Notes under the pieces: model-generated | Databases searched by the model: none | What the model was told of the DNA's origin: nothing | Seen by the model: only the letters and a program-made list of their open reading frames with translations | Assembly (NCBI RefSeq): GCF_009856625.1 | Contig: NZ_CP047241.1 | Span: 2,232,001-2,296,000 of the forward strand | Source: Aquitalea denitrificans | Lineage (GTDB): Bacteria > Pseudomonadota > Gammaproteobacteria > Burkholderiales > Chromobacteriaceae | DNA length: 64,000 nt | Reading direction: 5' to 3' | Made by a program: the position numbers and the translations under genes | In this document: piece by piece, positions 43,663 to 50,825 of the stretch | Layout: the number at the start of each line of letters is the position of its first letter | How positions within the stretch are numbered: the first letter of the stretch is position 1

Positions 43663-44733
43663 ATGCAAGACATTATCGAAGCCCTGCTCAGCCCTGTTGC
43701 CGGAGAAAATCCGGCGGGCGAAGACCTGAGCTACTCTGCCCTGTTCGACCAGATTCGCGAAGCACGCCGCAGCGACGACCCCGCACTGTCCCAGGGCGAT
43801 TGGGAACAAACCCTCAAGACCGCAGAATGGCCGCGGGTAATCCGCCAGTGCGAGGCCGCCTTTACCGAACAAAGCAAGGACCTGCAGCTGTTGGTATGGC
43901 TGGCCGAAGCCTGGGTGCGCCAGCATGGCATCAGCCGGCTGAGCGATGGACTGGCCCTGCTCAACGGCTGGACCGCCCGCTTCTGGCAGAACGGCCACCC
44001 GGAGCTGGACATGCAGGATCCGGACGAACGCGTCGGCAAGCTGGAATGGCTCAACCAGCAGCTATCCGCCGCCATCCGCAGCGCCCCGCTGCTCAAGCCG
44101 GAATTTGGCGGGTATAGCTGGCAGGCCTGGCAGGAATCCCGTGAGGTGGACAATCTGGGCCTGAAAAACCCCGAGGCACGCGACGCAGTGGTAGCCGAAG
44201 GCAAGCTGGCCGGTGAAACCTTCGAAAAAGCCGCCACCCAGTCCGGAGCCAACTGGTTCTCCGGCCTGCACGACCAACTGGTACAGGCACTGGCTGAATA
44301 CGAAAAGCTGGAACAGCAAGTAGACGGCCTGCTCGGCCAGCACGCACCCAGCCTGGTGGAAATCCGCAACGCCATCTACGCCTGCCAGGATCTGGTGCTG
44401 CGCTATCGCAAACAGAATGGCGGCCCCGCCATCACCACCCCGGCCATCCTACCGGAAGGAACAAGTACCATGGCAGCGGCAACAAGCAGCACCATCCAGC
44501 AACAGCCATCCCCAGCCGCCACCTTCGATGGCCAGATCCGCAACCGAGAGCAGGCCGTGCAGATGCTGGGGGAAGTGGCACGCTACTTCCGTGCCCACGA
44601 GCCGCACAGCCCGGTCTCCCTGCTGGCCGAGCGCGCGGCACGCTGGGCCGAAATGAGCCTGGAAGAATGGCTGCAACATGTCATCAAGGACGACTCCACC
44701 CTGAGCCAGCTGCGCGAACTGCTGGATTGCTGA
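43663..44733 (+). CDS. tssA: T6SS cap/assembly protein TssA
   Basis: A 356-residue TssA with the ImpA-type N-terminal domain (SPVAGENPAGEDLSYSALFD, LQLLVWLAEAWVRQHG) and the C-terminal HExxDP-like end (PHSPVSLLAERAARWAEMSL, then SQLRELL). It primes sheath polymerisation. Last gene of the plus arm; no clear terminator follows. Confidence 0.94.
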   Translation: MQDIIEALLSPVAGENPAGEDLSYSALFDQIREARRSDDPALSQGDWEQTLKTAEWPRVIRQCEAAFTEQSKDLQLLVWLAEAWVRQHGISRLSDGLALLNGWTARFWQNGHPELDMQDPDERVGKLEWLNQQLSAAIRSAPLLKPEFGGYSWQAWQESREVDNLGLKNPEARDAVVAEGKLAGETFEKAATQSGANWFSGLHDQLVQALAEYEKLEQQVDGLLGQHAPSLVEIRNAIYACQDLVLRYRKQNGGPAITTPAILPEGTSTMAAATSSTIQQQPSPAATFDGQIRNREQAVQMLGEVARYFRAHEPHSPVSLLAERAARWAEMSLEEWLQHVIKDDSTLSQLRELLDC

Positions 44734-45126
44734 TCAAGCCAACTGCAATGTCAGCAGTGCTGTGCTGCTACCGATTCCGAGCAGGTGCCTGATTTTCCTT
44801 CAGAAGCGCCGGAAGGTTTTGACCCAAGTATCGTCGGGATGGCTGGGTATCTGAACTCTCGGCTTCGTGGCTTTCGGCTTGCTTGGCCAGTTTTTGGACA
44901 ATGGACAGGACCATTTGTAACTGGCCAAGTAGTTCCTTGCGCCGTGGCGGACATGAGCGCTGAGATAGCCTCTGCTCACCGTCCAGCTGCAGGGCAATGC
45001 CATGGGTAATATAAGTGGCTTAGCATGCCAAATTAAAATTACTGAAAATAGCATTTCGGCTTCCAACCCAAAGTGCCGGCTATCGATCACACATATAAAA
45101 AATCACTTATTAATTTCTTTTCACTC
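44734..45126. other. Intergenic region with a possible coding remnant
   Basis: Minus strand from about 45012 to 44771 stays open without a good start and reads protein-like (LQLDGEQRLSQRSCPPRRKE, LLGQLQMVLSIVQKLAKQ), ending at a TAG. It may be the tail of a lost gene. The AT-rich part 45020-45126 holds nothing I can name. Confidence 0.3.
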
Positions 45127-45648
45127 TCAACCAATAAAAAACATCAAATCAACGATAACAGCAAAAATAATAAATATTATATCATTAACTGTTGAATAAC
45201 GAGCCTTCTGACGCTGGGCTTCATACTTTAAAACCGCACTATCATAAGACACCACAACAACACCATCCACCTCAATAAAAAACACCACCCTATCCTTGAT
45301 GCCACTCATACCAACCCAGCCCAGTTTTATTCTGGAACCAACTTTATCGGCGAAATCCGCCCGCCCAGGCTCATCACAGCGCCCTTTGAAAAAACACAAA
45401 CTACAACTCGAATAGCCAGCTCCGGCAGTGGGCGCACAATAATAAAAATGATTATCGCCCAGCAAAATTCCGGAATTTCCGTCAGTACGCTTTCCTAGCC
45501 TGTACTGAACTGTGCCCGTTGAGTATTTGATATCTGATTTATGTGGTGTATGATACCTGGAATACAAAACCCAATCATCCCAAGCATTACCGACTGCAAA
45601 AAAATTGACTCCCACCACAATAATCATCAACGCAAGTCTTGCAAACAT
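45127..45648 (-). CDS. Small membrane protein, unknown function
   Basis: A 173-residue protein with an N-terminal hydrophobic helix (MIIVVGVNFFAVG) and a C-terminal one (NDIIFIIFAVIVDLMFF). The loop between is probably extracytoplasmic, has four or five Cys (YYCAPTAGAGYSSCSLCFFK) and may be disulfide-bonded. AT-rich; no family recognised. Confidence 0.6.
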   Translation of the reverse strand: MFARLALMIIVVGVNFFAVGNAWDDWVLYSRYHTPHKSDIKYSTGTVQYRLGKRTDGNSGILLGDNHFYYCAPTAGAGYSSCSLCFFKGRCDEPGRADFADKVGSRIKLGWVGMSGIKDRVVFFIEVDGVVVVSYDSAVLKYEAQRQKARYSTVNDIIFIIFAVIVDLMFFIG

Positions 45649-45717
45649 TTATCTTCCTGACTGCCAAGTCAAATTGCCTTGCAGATTAACCATTATTCGA
45701 CATGCATGGCATCCACT

Positions 45718-46122
45718 TCAAAAACAAGCACCAGCCAAACCACAGCCGGAGATAACCAGGCCAATTGGCGAGAAAATGGCAGCCAAAACAGCAACAATCT
45801 CCACCCAATCTTCACGGACGCGTCTCTCTTGTTTCCTGAGCAAGAATGCGCAAACAAATGCCAGCGAACTCGGGAGAAACAAGAAAACAGGAATTTCCAT
45901 ATTTTCCGCAATAATGATTAGTACCGATTTAGGTCTGACAGGTGGTGTTTTTGCCCAGAAAAATGCATAGGCAAGCATAAGACCAGCAGTCAACGCAATA
46001 GCCAGTGCAACATATTGCAGCACCTTATTTTCGAAGTGAACTTTCGCAAGCACAATGCTTTTTCTTACAAGAAATGCATAGCCAAAGGCTAGCAACGAAA
46101 CAACAAAAATCTCTTTCACCAT
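45718..46122 (-). CDS. Membrane protein, unknown function
   Basis: A 134-residue protein with about four hydrophobic helices (VSLLAFGYAFLV; YVALAIALTAGLMLAYAFFW; IPVFLFLPSSLAFVCAFLL; EIVAVLAAIFSPIGLVISG). AT-rich, same strand as 45127. No family recognised. Confidence 0.6.
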   Translation of the reverse strand: MVKEIFVVSLLAFGYAFLVRKSIVLAKVHFENKVLQYVALAIALTAGLMLAYAFFWAKTPPVRPKSVLIIIAENMEIPVFLFLPSSLAFVCAFLLRKQERRVREDWVEIVAVLAAIFSPIGLVISGCGLAGACF

Positions 46123-46234
46123 TTTTCATTACCAAAATAAAAATGCCCGCCATCAATCTCACAAAACCAAGTACCCAAAAAAAGCAACAATAAATAATAT
46201 TTAGCACTCGGACCAGCTGGGCTGGCAGCTTCTT

Positions 46235-46489
46235 TTACTTACCCTTCAGCATCAAATAGCCAATACAAACCAAAAACACACCCAATAGCAAATAGATAAT
46301 ACCTGCCGCAAGCGCCCCTACTGCTGGGCTGAAAAACTGCGAAAGTAACAGCAAGAGGCCGCATATCACCTTGCAACTGCTTCCTTCTGCATGAATTGCA
46401 CCACGAATCAAAGCATCACCGCCATCTACAATTCCGAACACACCAAAAATAAAAATACACCAAGCCAAGACAGTGCGTTCACGATACAT
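46235..46489 (-). CDS. Small membrane protein, unknown function
   Basis: An 84-residue protein with two or three membrane helices (WCIFIFGVFGIVDGG; KVICGLLLLLSQFF; AGIIYLLLGVFLVCIGYLML). Together with 45127 and 45718 it makes a cluster of three AT-rich membrane-protein genes after the T6SS locus. No family recognised. Confidence 0.55.
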   Translation of the reverse strand: MYRERTVLAWCIFIFGVFGIVDGGDALIRGAIHAEGSSCKVICGLLLLLSQFFSPAVGALAAGIIYLLLGVFLVCIGYLMLKGK

Positions 46490-46644
46490 ACTTGACCTCG
46501 CTGCATTTAATGAACAAGCAATTACGATTAAGCTTGGCCGGTCGCGAGCGATACGCCTGGCCGATAGCAGCTACTTAAGTGCCTTAACCTGAATAAATCT
46601 CTGCGCTTGAATACGAAACCAAGGCTTCGCTCACGTGGTGATGG

Positions 46645-47175
46645 TTAAGCCGGCGTCTTTGCCAGCGACAGCACATGAATGCCTTCAACAATTGGCAGGC
46701 CGACACCTGCCGACAAAGGATATTCCTCTACCTTCCCGGTAAGTACATAACCGCGCCGCTCGTAGAATGCCAGGAGTTCTGGTCGTGAAGACAGAACCGA
46801 CATGTTGAGTACCGATGCCTTTAAATGTTCTGTGGCGTATGCCTCTGCATGGAGCAGCATTCGTTTACCAAGACCTTGGGCCTGCATGGCGGGATTGGTT
46901 GCCAGCATGCCGATGTAAGCACCAGACTGGACTCCTTCCACATGTACACATGCGACAATCTTTGGCCCGAGACACAACAGCAGAATCGTAGACTGCTCGT
47001 GAAACAAAGAAAGAACCTGCTCAGCAGTAGTTCTTTCGCCAGCAATCAGATCTGCCTCGTGTGTCCAACCCGCCTCTTGCGGAGAGGGGCGGTAGGCTCT
47101 GTTCACGAGAGTTGCAATTTCTTGGGCATCGGCCTCACCAGCAATACGTAGTTCAAATGACATTGGCGCTTTCAT
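46645..47175 (-). CDS. GNAT-family N-acetyltransferase
   Basis: A 176-residue GCN5-related acetyltransferase: LRIAGEADAQEIATLVNRAY at the start, the acetyl-CoA motif IGMLATNPAMQAQGLGKRML, then LLAFYERRGYVLTGK. Start may be ATG 47175 or 47163. Substrate unknown; single gene. Confidence 0.88.
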   Translation of the reverse strand: MKAPMSFELRIAGEADAQEIATLVNRAYRPSPQEAGWTHEADLIAGERTTAEQVLSLFHEQSTILLLCLGPKIVACVHVEGVQSGAYIGMLATNPAMQAQGLGKRMLLHAEAYATEHLKASVLNMSVLSSRPELLAFYERRGYVLTGKVEEYPLSAGVGLPIVEGIHVLSLAKTPA

Positions 47176-47758
47176 GGTTTAAGCCAGCTAATAGTGATTC
47201 ACGAGCAGAGACGGCATGGACATTGCTGACAAGACGGGCAGCAATGGAACAGCAGCAAAGCATTTAATGACATGCAGATTATCCGATGCAGACCCTCCAC
47301 TCAAGCAGCAATCACACGGATAGCGCCGCAGAAATCCGCTGCGCAGGTGATGATTTAAGTGCCGCTTCCGCACGGCAAACGGGAAGGAGGGCTTGCCTGG
47401 CCAAGCCCTCCTTCACCTCCAAGACCACCCAGCAAGCATGGCCTGTGGCTGCCAGACAGCGCCCGTCCGAGGCGAGGCGCGCCTGAACTCGCGATTTGCC
47501 AAGTTCAAATCGCTCAGACAGGGCAGGCGCTTAACACCTCGCCCCGGCCACCCGTCGGCATGCTTGACGGGGCCCGTGGGTCGCATCGGTGCGGTACTTT
47601 CGCTGCAAGCAACGTCCTGCTCGCCTTCCCTTTCGTGCAGTTTCCACCCCGCGATAGCGTCCCTAGAATCCGCCGCTGGTGCTCAACACACCTCAAACAG
47701 CGGCTACCGCACCCGAAAGTATGTGGCATTTTTCTTTGTCCACACGGAGCCCCGCACC
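47176..47758. other. Intergenic region with a strong hairpin
   Basis: No gene supported. It contains the perfect hairpin at 47384-47413; the plus strand before 47759 has no recognisable protein. Confidence 0.4.
47384..47413. repeat. Perfect 12-bp inverted repeat
   Basis: AAGGAGGGCTTG (47384-47395), 6-base loop, CAAGCCCTCCTT (47402-47413). No T tract on either strand, so its role (terminator-like, RNA hairpin, element end) is open. Confidence 0.7.
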
Positions 47759-48445
47759 ATGACAGATCAAGCCACCCATCAACATCCCCCTCCGCTTTGT
47801 TTCTACTACCACGGTAAACCCCTGCACGTGCTACACCACAACGGCCAATGGTGGCTGTACAGCGGCGATGTGCTGGCCGTCATTGGCCGTCGACTGGGAT
47901 GCCGCATCCAGCATTTACTGGCAGCAGACCCGACACGTGAAAACTCGCCAGAAACAGAAGACACCAAGGAATGCTGGCCCGCGCCCGCCCTGCTGCGCGC
48001 CTTGCGCCGCAGTAGCAAGCCGCTGGCGCGGCAGTTGCGTGACTGGTTGAATAGACAGATGCTGCCGGCGCTGGCGCAGTTGCCGCCCGCCGCCCCACGT
48101 TGGGAGCAGGCCTTGGCGCTGGCGGCGGAGGCCGGGGTGCAAGTGAGCCATGCGGTGTTGCAGGCGGTATTGACGCAGGGTGCGCGCCGGCAACATTAGC
48201 ACTGGTTGCTGACGCTGGATTACACGCCGGATCACCCCCTGCGCCATGCGCATGGCCGTTTGCTGGGGCTGAACAGTTCGGCCACGCCCTTGCAGGCGCT
48301 GGCGCAGCAGATTGCTACCCCGCAGGGGATTGCGGCAGATAATGGCGAGCTGTTAGGGCTGGCCGCTGCCTGCCATCAGCGCTTGCACAGCCGTCTGTCG
48401 CGGCAGGTGCTGCGTGATGGGCAGGCGCAAGCCCGCCCGGCTTGA
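47759..48445 (+). pseudogene. BRO-N-like protein gene broken by an amber codon
   Basis: From ATG 47759 the first 146 codons run to TAG 48197-48199; the same frame then continues coding-like (HWLLTLDYTPDHPLRHAHGR, LGLAAACHQRLHSRLSRQVL) to TGA 48443-48445, for 228 codons in all. The first part resembles a phage-type BRO-N/antirepressor domain (LHVLHHNGQWWLYSGDVLAV, then RSSKPLARQLRDWLNRQMLP). A single nonsense change most likely truncated a transferred gene; alternatively the 146-residue form is functional. Confidence 0.6.
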
Positions 48446-48500
48446 AGTCTTGCGCGGGTGCGCAGACACAAAATGCGTGAGAACTAGGCGTGACGCCAGT

Positions 48501-48525
48501 TGAACTGGCAAAAGCGCCGCTGCCA
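48501..48525. repeat. Direct copy of the nrdG 3' end
   Basis: The 25 bases TGAACTGGCAAAAGCGCCGC plus TGCCA are identical to 49930-49954 inside nrdG (encoding WQRRFCQF on the minus strand). Both copies have the same orientation and bracket the ~1.4-kb segment with the broken EamA gene. Confidence 0.85.
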
Positions 48526-48526
48526 C

Positions 48527-48582
48527 CCTTCCAGCCTTCCACCCTTCCAGCCTTCCAGCCTTCCAGCCTTCCAGCCTTCCAG
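48527..48582. repeat. Octanucleotide tandem repeat (CCTTCCAG)x7
   Basis: Seven 8-base units; the second is CCTTCCAC, the rest CCTTCCAG. It starts 2 bases after the duplicated nrdG tail. A unit of 8 is not a multiple of 3, so copy-number change would shift any frame through it. Confidence 0.9.
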
Positions 48583-48657
48583 TTCGGTAGATATTGACTA
48601 TTAAAACGCAAATTCAAATTTTCAATTTCTATCGACATGCATGAATCATGCGCATCA

Positions 48658-48687
48658 CCCTTCCGGTACAAGCTACTACCGGAAGGG
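48658..48687. repeat. Perfect 11-bp hairpin
   Basis: CCCTTCCGGTA (48658-48668), 8-base loop, TACCGGAAGGG (48677-48687). No T run after it. Lies 290 bases before the EamA gene. Confidence 0.7.
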
Positions 48688-48980
48688 ATATAAATCTTTG
48701 CCCGCCGCAATGAAAATTCCAACTCGAAGCGATGGTTTTATCAAACATGCAAAGATTAATCTGATCGCACCCAGACATAATTCTTATTATAAGAAACAGC
48801 TAAATAATAGCCTTGACGCCCCGGTCATTCAGCTAAATTATGCAAACAGCAATCAAGGCGTTACCACTCAGCCACAGCGCCAACAATACTGCATTTTCCT
48901 GACCGAATCATCAACACAAACCATCACGCCATACCTGCTATTGAACAGCCTCCATACTGCCCAACAATAAAGGACGGCAT

Positions 48981-49874
48981 ATGCAAATCAGAATCAGCCG
49001 CGGCATTTTATCTGCAACCATGGCTGCCTTTTGTTGGGGCAGCGCAACAGTCATGTCTAAATTTATTATTGAAACGATTAATCCGGTCTTACTGCTTTGG
49101 CTGCAATTATCCGTTAGCGTCCTGGCATTATGGATGATCATTTTATATAAAAATCTCATTCCTAGCTCCATGAAAAATACATGGCAGCTCGCCTCACTTG
49201 GGCTTTTTGAGCCGTGGCTTGCCTATTTACTCGGCTTGATAGGACTGGCCGAAACCTAAGCTATTGGAGCCACACTTATTCAATCCTCTGAGGCAATGCT
49301 TATTGTTGCCATTGGAACAGTATTTTTTAAAACTTTGCCAAGCAAAAAATTTATCTTGCTCTCACTTATTGGATTTCTTGGTCTTTTGCTGTCACTTGGC
49401 ATCTTTGAATATCAAGACATTGGAAGCAGCAGCACTGGAGGAATGTTTCTAATCTTCATTGGCACTGCAATGGCCGCTCTTTATGTCATTCTATCAGCCA
49501 GACTAGCTAGCACAGCCAACCCAATATACATTGTCGCCCTACAGCAAACAGTAGCATTACTACTCACCAGCCTTACACTATTACTTATATGGAACACCAA
49601 TGCAAATGAAATGAATATGCCCAGCAATTTCACCATGTGGCTCATCATTGCCGCTTCAGGTCTAGTTCAGTTTGCAATGGGGTTTACTTTATACATTTAC
49701 GCACTTCAGTCCCTTAGCGCGAATTCGGCTGGTACGTTTCTTAATCTAACACCCGTTTTCGGAATTGCATGCGCATTCATTGCACTTGGAGAAAGAATGT
49801 CAACCTTTCAAATAATGGGAGCCATATTGGTTATCACAGCTGTAACATTAATAAACCGAACGAGCGAGTCATAA
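48981..49874 (+). pseudogene. EamA/DMT-family transporter gene interrupted by TAA
   Basis: Starts at ATG 48981 with AAAGGA upstream. 92 codons run to TAA 49257-49259, after which the same frame continues for 205 codons (ATLIQSSEAMLIVAIGTVFF, later ALQSLSANSAGTFLNLTPVF and ALGERMSTFQIMGAILVI). Joined, this gives a ~297-residue ten-helix drug/metabolite exporter with two EamA repeats. One nonsense codon in the third or fourth helix makes it a pseudogene unless suppressed. AT-rich against flanking nrdG, suggesting acquisition. Confidence 0.85.
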
Positions 49875-49915
49875 CAACGACTTGCCACATTCAAACCACT
49901 GACACACTCTATCCA

Positions 49916-50638
49916 TCAATGTCGCCAACTGAACTGGCAAAAGCGCCGCTGCCAGTCGTCCAGCACCGCCCTTCCCGGCCATTGTGCGGCGTCGAACAGT
50001 GGCTGACCCTGGCTATCCCTGCCCTGTTGCAGGGCGGCATGGGTGACGCCTTTGGCCTGTAGCGTTGCCGCCAGGCGGTACAGGCTGTCTGCCGTCATCA
50101 CTCGCGGGTCCAGCGTGGTGCGGCATTCCAGCGCGGCTCCGCTGGCCAGTGCAATATCCAGCGCCTGCCACATGCGCGCCTCGCTGCCCGGCACGCCGGT
50201 GACGGCATCCACGCCGCCGGGCGCGGCCTTGATGTCCAGCCCTATCCAGTCCACCAAGCCCTTGAGTGCTGCCAGCCGCTGCGGATAGATGCCTGCCGTG
50301 TGCAGGCCGATGACCATGCCCAGCTGGCGGGCGTCCTGCATCCACTCGCCCAGCTGCGGAGCCAGTGTGGGTTCGCCACCGGAAAACACTACGCCATCCA
50401 GAAAGCCGGCCCGCTGTGCCAATACGGCCCGGGCGGTGTCCCAGTCCAGCACGCCCTTGCTGCGCGCCTGCAGGTCCGGGTTGTGACAGTAGCCGCAACG
50501 CCAGGGGCAGCCGGCGACAAACACGGTGGCTACCAGTTGCCCTGGCCAGTCGCAACTGGAAAACGGCTCGATACCGGCCAGCGGCAAGTCGCTGCGGCTG
50601 GCCGGTAGCCGCTGCTCAGTGATGCAGATGCTGTTCAT
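49916..50638 (-). CDS. nrdG: Anaerobic ribonucleotide reductase activase NrdG
   Basis: A 240-residue radical SAM enzyme. The 4Fe-4S motif CxxxCxxC is CPWRCGYC in AGCPWRCGYCHNPDL; then GVVFSGGEPTLAPQ. It installs the glycyl radical of NrdD. ATG 50638 overlaps the small nrdD gene by 23 bases; a GTG at 50665 would extend it. Third gene of the nrdD-nrdD'-nrdG operon. Confidence 0.93.
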   Translation of the reverse strand: MNSICITEQRLPASRSDLPLAGIEPFSSCDWPGQLVATVFVAGCPWRCGYCHNPDLQARSKGVLDWDTARAVLAQRAGFLDGVVFSGGEPTLAPQLGEWMQDARQLGMVIGLHTAGIYPQRLAALKGLVDWIGLDIKAAPGGVDAVTGVPGSEARMWQALDIALASGAALECRTTLDPRVMTADSLYRLAATLQAKGVTHAALQQGRDSQGQPLFDAAQWPGRAVLDDWQRRFCQFSWRH

Positions 50639-50792
50639 CAAAATGCAGACGCTCGGCAAATTCACCCTGCTTGCCTGTGTTGAAGGCGGATACCGGGCGG
50701 AAATAGCCCATTACGCGGGTCCATACTTCGCAACGGGTGCGCAGTGCCGGGTCCAGCTGTTCGGCCTGTTTGATTTCGGTTTGATGTGACAT
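50616..50792 (-). CDS. Glycyl-radical subunit of a split class III ribonucleotide reductase
   Basis: A 58-residue protein with its own AGGAG 6 bases before the ATG. It matches the C-terminal glycyl-radical loop of ordinary NrdD: TRVMGYFRPVSAFNTGKQGE, where the Gly29 of RVMGY aligns with the radical Gly of RxCGY-type NrdD. The larger upstream nrdD stops exactly before this segment. The gap is 33 bases, and this gene overlaps nrdG. So the reductase seems to be made as two chains; NrdG would place the radical on the small one. Annotators may miss it because of its size. Confidence 0.85.
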   Translation of the reverse strand: MSHQTEIKQAEQLDPALRTRCEVWTRVMGYFRPVSAFNTGKQGEFAERLHFDEQHLHH

Positions 50793-50825
50793 GTTGTTCT
50801 CCTGTGAAGGGTGGGGATTAGGCGC

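Larger units (their letters stand above)
48446..48980. other. Intergenic region with duplicated nrdG tail, octanucleotide repeat and hairpin
   Basis: Holds the nrdG-end copy, the 8-base repeat and an 11-bp hairpin. An open frame 48710-48970 on the plus strand (87 codons, MKIPTRSDGFIKHAKI start) ends just before the EamA gene but has no recognisable family; I do not call it a gene. Confidence 0.4.

Noticed and set aside
46025..46207. 60-codon minus-strand hydrophobic frame upstream of 45718-46122
   Set aside because: Overlaps the better membrane-protein frame and has no ribosome-binding site or family.
48527..48582. Tandem repeat considered as a CRISPR array
   Set aside because: Units are 8 bases, contiguous and without spacers; no cas genes nearby.
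48315..48722. 135-codon minus-strand frame through the octanucleotide repeat
   Set aside because: Made of repeat-encoded LEGWKAGR units and antisense to the BRO-like gene; no independent coding evidence.
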